Assembly (NCBI RefSeq): GCF_002871795.1
Contig: NZ_PNHL01000011.1
Location: 40,353 to 104,352, forward strand
Length of the DNA: 64,000 bases
Reading direction: 5' to 3'
Source of the DNA: Brachybacterium sp. UMB0905
Lineage (GTDB): Bacteria; Actinomycetota; Actinomycetes; Actinomycetales; Dermabacteraceae
Shown piece by piece: positions 61,301 to 64,000 of this stretch. The notes beneath the pieces were generated by a model. It saw nothing but the letters and a program-made list of their open reading frames with translations. It was not told where the DNA came from and did not search any database. Position 1 is the first letter of the stretch. Each line of letters starts with the position of its first letter. The translations under genes and the position numbers were made by a program.

Positions 61301-61474
61301 GCCCGGATGCTCCCCGGGATCCACGACGACCACCTCTAGGGCGCGACCGGCACCAGCGGCCAGGCGGGCCTGCAACTCTTCGAGGGCGAACAGGGCCTTC
61401 GGACCGGCGCCGATCACGACCAGGCGCAGCGGATCACGGCCCGGGGCGGAGCACCGGGTGGAGGGCTCAGGCAC
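58253..61474 (-). CDS. Fusion of FAD/NAD(P)-binding enzyme and PLP-dependent (Orn/DAP/Arg type) decarboxylase
   Basis: 1073 aa from GTG, which has GGAGGAGG upstream and overlaps the preceding gene by 8 nt. Residues about 15-540 form a flavin/NAD(P)-binding module of the pfam13454/COG4529 type: LRLVVIGAGPKALFALEELQ (GAGPKA at 22-27), GTGAAYRPDQPAPLRLNVDC and VLVATGHARAHEG. Residues about 560-1040 form a fold-type III PLP decarboxylase, near the Y4yA group: VFVARKANKTLGMV (PLP-Lys623), MGGGIPMSYLDDQQQWE and LACEPGRSLLDGCGM. The tail past EEEPQIR lies antisense inside the convergent COG0523 gene. The two activities in one chain, next to an SbnA homologue, suggest a diamino-acid or diamine pathway (inference). 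Confidence 0.82.
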   Translation of the reverse strand: MPEPSTRCSAPGRDPLRLVVIGAGPKALFALEELQARLAAGAGRALEVVVVDPGEHPGTGAAYRPDQPAPLRLNVDCRVIDAPASSTAASFPAWCAEHAPQLAEELFPPRAVVGQYLAERWSRLWSALGEHADLTRVRTRATAVQPVGETWSVQLKGGEVITGADEVLVATGHARAHEGALARSWQGAVPLRPAVLPPEEMLDPVHVPPGSRVALRGAALTFLDAALMLTEGRGGRFVEQPDGALRHERGAAEPAVLLPTARRGLLLDAKPQPNSPAAHVPERLLTVGQERLRRLDPADPRVVEQVLAVVVDTALTLLEDRGAPASRVDIEHTLATGAEPDLPIGPGQALTALERSVQVACGERAPGPAWALGRAWARLYPALTGLLRGLPAPEETWQRFRDAAQVLERFAFGPPLATALKLLAMHASGAVDLGPLEAGTTVEQLATSGEADVVVDAVLPPPGVQGLDEPLLRQLLTDGLITVRPGRRGAMIAPDASALRADGSTVTGLALLGRPTEDHVIGHDTLNRHLHQEPERWAERLTGRLRTTDPLRAHCQGMPPLDARLEPWMRELLGDPEACRDLVERFGSPLNVHDFSALPRHAAELTEAADDAGVELAVFVARKANKTLGMVAAAQEAGLGLDVGSLRELSQALEHGMPAQRIVVTAAIKPRPLLELALECGAMLVLDNLDEAAAVLDVLATAGRTDRPGAAPPALALRLAPTPVGPVPPTRFGESAATWRAWVASPAAREAGARIAGVHFHLHGYDAAARALAIGEACTLIDALREAGHEPTFVDMGGGIPMSYLDDQQQWEASERAVRTAQGPDPADWITWEGAPLTQHYPYHQAPVRGDWLRGLLASPASVDEADGAARADGAAGSVPTAAEALRSRGLRLACEPGRSLLDGCGMTLTRVIQRTSTSHGAALVGVEMNRTQCRSTSDDFLVDPLLVRIGTQSGEPMDAFVVGAYCIEAELILRRRLHFPSGVAVGDILALPNTAGYLMHILESASHQLPLASNVVRREGGFVRDGIDAIAPQRPWEEEPQIRPPTPAPRATGRADPRSPATAPARRPIPPR

Positions 61475-62546
61475 GGGCCGCCTCCTCCAGGCGGGTGATC
61501 GCGGCGGCGATATCTGCGGGGCTCGCCCCGAGGGTCTCGCGCACCCAGGCATCGCTGTAGATGGTCTCGAGGTAGGGCACGCCGGAATCATGCACGATCA
61601 GCGCCACCCGGGCGTCGGCGGCGAGCTGGCCGGGCAGCTGCGCCAGGGCGTGCACGATCGCGCCGGTCGAGGCGCCGGCCAGGATGCCCTCCCGTCGGGC
61701 CAGCAGCCGCGCCCCCGCCACCGCGTCCAGGGGCGCCACCCGCACCAGCTCATCGGGGTGCACGCTGCGGGACAGTTCGGTGACCATCCCGGCGCCGAAG
61801 CCCGGCAGCGGCCGCGGCGCCGGGGTGCCGTCGAACAGGGCGCTGCCCTGCGCGTCGACGGCGACGGTGCGGGTGCTCATCGCGTGTTCGCGCAGGTAGG
61901 CGGTGCAGCCGGAGAGCGTTCCGGTGGTGCTCACGGCCGCCAGCAGCACATCTACCCGGCCCTCGAGCGCCGCGGCGATCTCCGCCATCGTGCCGTTGCG
62001 GTGCGCTCCCGGGTTCGCGGGGTTCGCGTACTGGTTGAGGTTCACCGCGCCGGGGATCTCCTCGAGCAGGGCGCGCACCCGCTTCCGCCGGGCGGTGAGC
62101 AGGTCGCCGGTCTCCGGATCGGGCTGGTCCACGACCTCTACCTGCCCGCCGAGCGCCCGGATCGTGGCAATCGTCGTGGCATTGGTGCGGGAGTCCACGA
62201 CGCACACGAACCGCAGCCCACTCACCGCGCAGGTGCGCGCGAGCGCCACCCCGAGGTTCCCGGAGCTGGACTCCACCACGGTGCCGCCGGGAGCGAGGGT
62301 GCCATCGGCCAGCGCCGCCTGCACCATCGCCAGGGCCGGGCGGTCCTTCGTGCTGCCCCCGGGGTTCACGGATTCGAGCTTGGCGAACAGCTGCGCCCGG
62401 CAGGTGGGGAACAGACGTGTCAGGCGCACCAGCGGCGTCGCGCCCACCGCCGCGGAGATGTCCTCTGCGATCGGCGGGAGGCTCGCACAGGCGGGGGTCT
62501 CGGGACGGGATGCAGTGGCCGACGGTGCGGCGGAGAGGGAGCTCAC
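61467..62546 (-). CDS. SbnA-like PLP-dependent synthase (cysteine synthase superfamily)
   Basis: 359 aa from GTG. PLP lysine in NPGGSTKDRPALAMVQAAL; SSSGNLGVALARTCAVSG; VNLNQYANPANPGAHRNGTM; phosphate loop AAVSTTGTLSGC; AVDAQGSALFDG; and LPGFGAGMV...EGILAGASTGAIV. The NQYAN, VSTTG and AVDA-GS features fit SbnA, which joins O-phosphoserine and glutamate to make N-(1-amino-1-carboxy-2-ethyl)-glutamate, the precursor of 2,3-diaminopropionate in staphyloferrin B synthesis, better than CysK. A TACGGT box ends 6 nt before the GTG, so the transcript is probably leaderless. First gene of a coupled pair. Confidence 0.85.
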   Translation of the reverse strand: MSSLSAAPSATASRPETPACASLPPIAEDISAAVGATPLVRLTRLFPTCRAQLFAKLESVNPGGSTKDRPALAMVQAALADGTLAPGGTVVESSSGNLGVALARTCAVSGLRFVCVVDSRTNATTIATIRALGGQVEVVDQPDPETGDLLTARRKRVRALLEEIPGAVNLNQYANPANPGAHRNGTMAEIAAALEGRVDVLLAAVSTTGTLSGCTAYLREHAMSTRTVAVDAQGSALFDGTPAPRPLPGFGAGMVTELSRSVHPDELVRVAPLDAVAGARLLARREGILAGASTGAIVHALAQLPGQLAADARVALIVHDSGVPYLETIYSDAWVRETLGASPADIAAAITRLEEAARA

Positions 62547-62552
62547 CCTCGG

Positions 62553-62591
62553 ACCGTACGGCGCGCGGGCGCTCCTGCCTAGGCTGGCAGG
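62553..62591 (-). promoter_or_regulatory. Promoter and palindromic operator of the SbnA-like operon
   Basis: The minus-strand -10 TACGGT (62558-62553) ends 6 nt before the GTG. CCTGCC-TAGGCT-GGCAGG (62574-62591), with perfect 6-bp arms, covers the expected -35 region. This is the arrangement of a repressor site. The centre TAGGCT faintly recalls DtxR/IdeR-type iron boxes, but the match is too weak to claim. Confidence 0.5.
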
Positions 62592-62717
62592 GACCGGTTG
62601 GTCGGTCGAGAGGGTGGAAGGGGCTGGCGCGCTCCCGGCGAACTGGCGCTGAGATCCTCAAAGGACGCGGATGGACGATCCGTCAATAGCCGCGTACCGA
62701 TCTGCGATGATGCGCGC

Positions 62718-63527
62718 ATGCGCATCACACTGATCGGCGGCAAAGGCGGCGTCGGGCGTCTGCTCATCGGGGTCCTGCAGGACCAGCACGAGCTCACCGT
62801 CCTGGACCGTTCCACCACGCCCCTGCCCGGGGTGCGGGAGATCGTCGGGGAGGCCGATGATCCCGCAGCGCTCGAGAGCGCCCTCGACGGTGCCGATGCG
62901 GTGGTGCACCTGGCCGCTGTGATCCCCCGCGGCTCCGAGGCCGAACAGCTGCCCGGCACCGCGCAGGCGATCGCCGTGAACGTCGGCTCCGTGCTGCTGG
63001 CAATGCGAATGGCCCGCATCCTGGGCGTGCGCTCCTTCGTGCACATCAGCTCCCTGTCCGTCTTCGAGCGCTACGCGATCGACCCCATCGCGGCGGGCAC
63101 AGCGCCCGATGCGACGGAGATCTATGGACTGTCCAAGCGGGTCGCCGAACTGGCATTGCAGGTTGCCTGCGAGGGCCCCGCCCCCACCGCGCAGGAGCAG
63201 GACATCACTGTCACCTCGCTGCGCCTGGCCTTCCCCACCACTGCGGAGGCGTGGCCACACTGGGTGGGGCCGCTCCACGGCCCCGAGGACGCGCCCACCG
63301 TCCACACCATGGCCGACGGGACGGTGGTGTGCGGCCTGCACCCGACGGATCTTGCCGCGGCGGTGCTCGCGGCGATCGACCGGACTAAGGGAAGGACATG
63401 GGAGGCGATCTCGGTGACCGCCGCGCCGGAGACAATCGCCGATGATGCCGCGGAGCGTCTGCTGGGGTGGCGGCCACGGTGGACGCTGGAGAGAGCAGCG
63501 GAGGGTAAGCCGGGGAGGCCCGGCTGA
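62718..63527 (+). CDS. NAD(P)-dependent epimerase/dehydratase-type oxidoreductase (extended SDR)
   Basis: 269 aa. The N-terminal Rossmann motif is ITLIGGKGGVGRLLIGVL (GxxGxxG), followed by DGADAVVHLAAVIPRGSEAE, VRSFVHISSLSVFERYAIDP and the catalytic YGLSK motif (YxxxK), so it should be active. Short C-terminal substrate region, substrate unknown. An in-frame extension to 62598 is dropped because the shorter start begins exactly at the Rossmann strand. Divergent from the SbnA-like operon. Confidence 0.85.
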   Translation: MRITLIGGKGGVGRLLIGVLQDQHELTVLDRSTTPLPGVREIVGEADDPAALESALDGADAVVHLAAVIPRGSEAEQLPGTAQAIAVNVGSVLLAMRMARILGVRSFVHISSLSVFERYAIDPIAAGTAPDATEIYGLSKRVAELALQVACEGPAPTAQEQDITVTSLRLAFPTTAEAWPHWVGPLHGPEDAPTVHTMADGTVVCGLHPTDLAAAVLAAIDRTKGRTWEAISVTAAPETIADDAAERLLGWRPRWTLERAAEGKPGRPG

Positions 63528-63567
63528 TGGGAGGGCCCAGCTGCGGGTAGGGCCCAGCTGATGGGGC
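63516..63567. repeat. Three ~17-bp tandem repeats spanning a stop codon
   Basis: GAGGCCCGGCTGATGGG (63516, with the gene's own TGA), GAGGGCCCAGCTGCGGG (63532) and TAGGGCCCAGCTGATGG (63549). Same pattern as at other gene ends in this window. Confidence 0.7.
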
Positions 63568-63627
63568 CCACGTGCTGTGCCGCAGGTCATGTGGGGGAGA
63601 CCACCCCTCAGAACCCCCTTCTCGGCT

Positions 63628-63657
63628 TGACGACCAGAACTACTTCTCCGTAATGTT
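63628..63657 (+). promoter_or_regulatory. Probable rRNA operon promoter P1
   Basis: TTGACG (63628-63633), 18-nt spacer, TAATGT (63652-63657), at the entry to an A+T-rich leader. Confidence 0.6.
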
Positions 63658-63783
63658 CTTCCTCGTGCCCCGCTGAACCGGGGGCATCGGAGCGGCTCGC
63701 AGAGTTGGTTCCGATGGGTCTGGTTCGGGGTCGGCTTCTCTAGGGCGTGAGTTGGGAAGCGGTTCGGATCACATCGGATCGAT

Positions 63784-63813
63784 TTGACTCGCGGTGAGTG
63801 GCTGGCTTAATCT
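63784..63813 (+). promoter_or_regulatory. Probable rRNA operon promoter P2
   Basis: TTGACT (63784-63789), 18-nt spacer, TAATCT (63808-63813). A near-consensus vegetative promoter and the strongest in the window by eye. Confidence 0.75.
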
Positions 63814-64000
63814 GGTGGGGTTGCCCCGGAGCGAAGAGCCTGATCGGCTCGGGTTTTCGAGTGCGCGTGTTGTTTGATATCTCAATAGCGTGTCTGTTTG
63901 TTGATGCCATTTTTTGTATGGCAATTGTTGATGGACAACAGCAGTAATGCTGGTTGTTTGTCTGTTTTTGCTGGGATTTATTGTTTTTCATGTTTTCATG
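63814..64000 (+). other. Leader region of an rRNA operon (16S gene beyond the window)
   Basis: Base composition shifts sharply to A+T, with T-rich runs such as TGCCATTTTTTGTATGGCA (a TGCCAT/ATGGCA hairpin) and a second stem ACAACAGCA/TGCTGGTTGT, which may form part of an RNase III processing stalk. The stretch TTGATATCTCAATAGCGTGT resembles actinobacterial rRNA leaders with their anti-termination box. No protein gene is credible here. The whole gap 63528-64000 holds only the stop-spanning repeats, two promoters and this leader. Confidence 0.7.

Noticed and set aside
62574..62591. Iron box (DtxR/IdeR site) upstream of the SbnA-like operon
   Set aside because: Only the central TAGGCT fits; the flanking TTAGG/CCTAA arms are absent, so it is kept as an unassigned dyad.
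63740..63991. Minus-strand frame (83 codons, Asn/Lys/Gln-rich)
   Set aside because: It lies in the A+T-rich rRNA leader. The unusual composition is that of the leader, and two good plus-strand promoters occupy the same stretch.

Overview
This window is about 70% G+C, with genes packed on both strands. Many genes overlap by 4 nt, start at GTG, or carry a TAnnnT -10 box a few bases before the start codon (leaderless style). The gene set includes SorC and PTS proteins, an LAxTG-anchored surface protein, DUF4282 and DUF3817 membrane proteins, a glutamate-cysteine ligase-like enzyme and a Zur-type set of zinc-free ribosomal proteins. Together these point to an actinobacterium of the Micrococcales. 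A Brachybacterium-like (Dermabacteraceae) organism is my best guess; this is inference, not a database result.

Layout. 1-18.5 kb is mostly housekeeping: a partial oligopeptidase B, tRNA-Ser(CGA), HPr, a TetR regulator with a palindromic operator, SufE plus rhodanese, asparaginase, an RlmC-type rRNA methyltransferase, HrpB helicase, a cell-wall lamin-tail protein and a protein with a HicA-like tail. 18.7-26.3 kb is accessory. It holds a DUF4352-like membrane protein, a glutamate-cysteine ligase-like enzyme, and two paralogous WXG-type secreted proteins, one carrying a C-terminal nuclease followed by a probable immunity gene. Three of these promoters share the motif ATGGGGA-N4-TCCCCAT exactly 22 nt upstream of a TAnnnT -10 box, which suggests an undescribed regulon. 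26.3-34.9 kb is metabolic: class IV aminotransferase, SorC regulator, PTS IIA, Nudix, aldo-keto reductase, semialdehyde dehydrogenase, cardiolipin synthase and an S10 peptidase. A six-copy 16-bp direct repeat array lies in one divergent promoter.

35.1-48 kb is a sugar-uptake region. It has one ABC importer followed by two tandem serpins, then a GH35 beta-galactosidase, a second ABC importer and a Gfo/Idh/MocA oxidoreductase. The last three share a LacI-type operator (GTGAACCGATTCAC and close variants), so they probably form one regulon for a galactoside. 49.2-56.0 kb is a complete four-gene Wadjet (JetABCD) anti-plasmid system with every junction overlapping by 4 nt, followed by a Fic remnant.

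56.4-58.3 kb is a zinc-starvation locus: L33, S14 and L31 without zinc ligands, diverging across a Zur-like box from a COG0523/CobW-type protein that has lost its P-loop. 58.3-62.5 kb encodes an SbnA-like synthase translationally coupled to a 1073-aa fusion of an FAD/NAD(P)-binding enzyme with a PLP-dependent decarboxylase. I regard this as the best candidate for an undescribed pathway. The window ends in two strong promoters and an A+T-rich leader typical of an rRNA operon; the 16S gene itself is not reached.

A recurring oddity is short tandem duplications (about 16-24 nt units) that span or hug stop codons of several unrelated genes.
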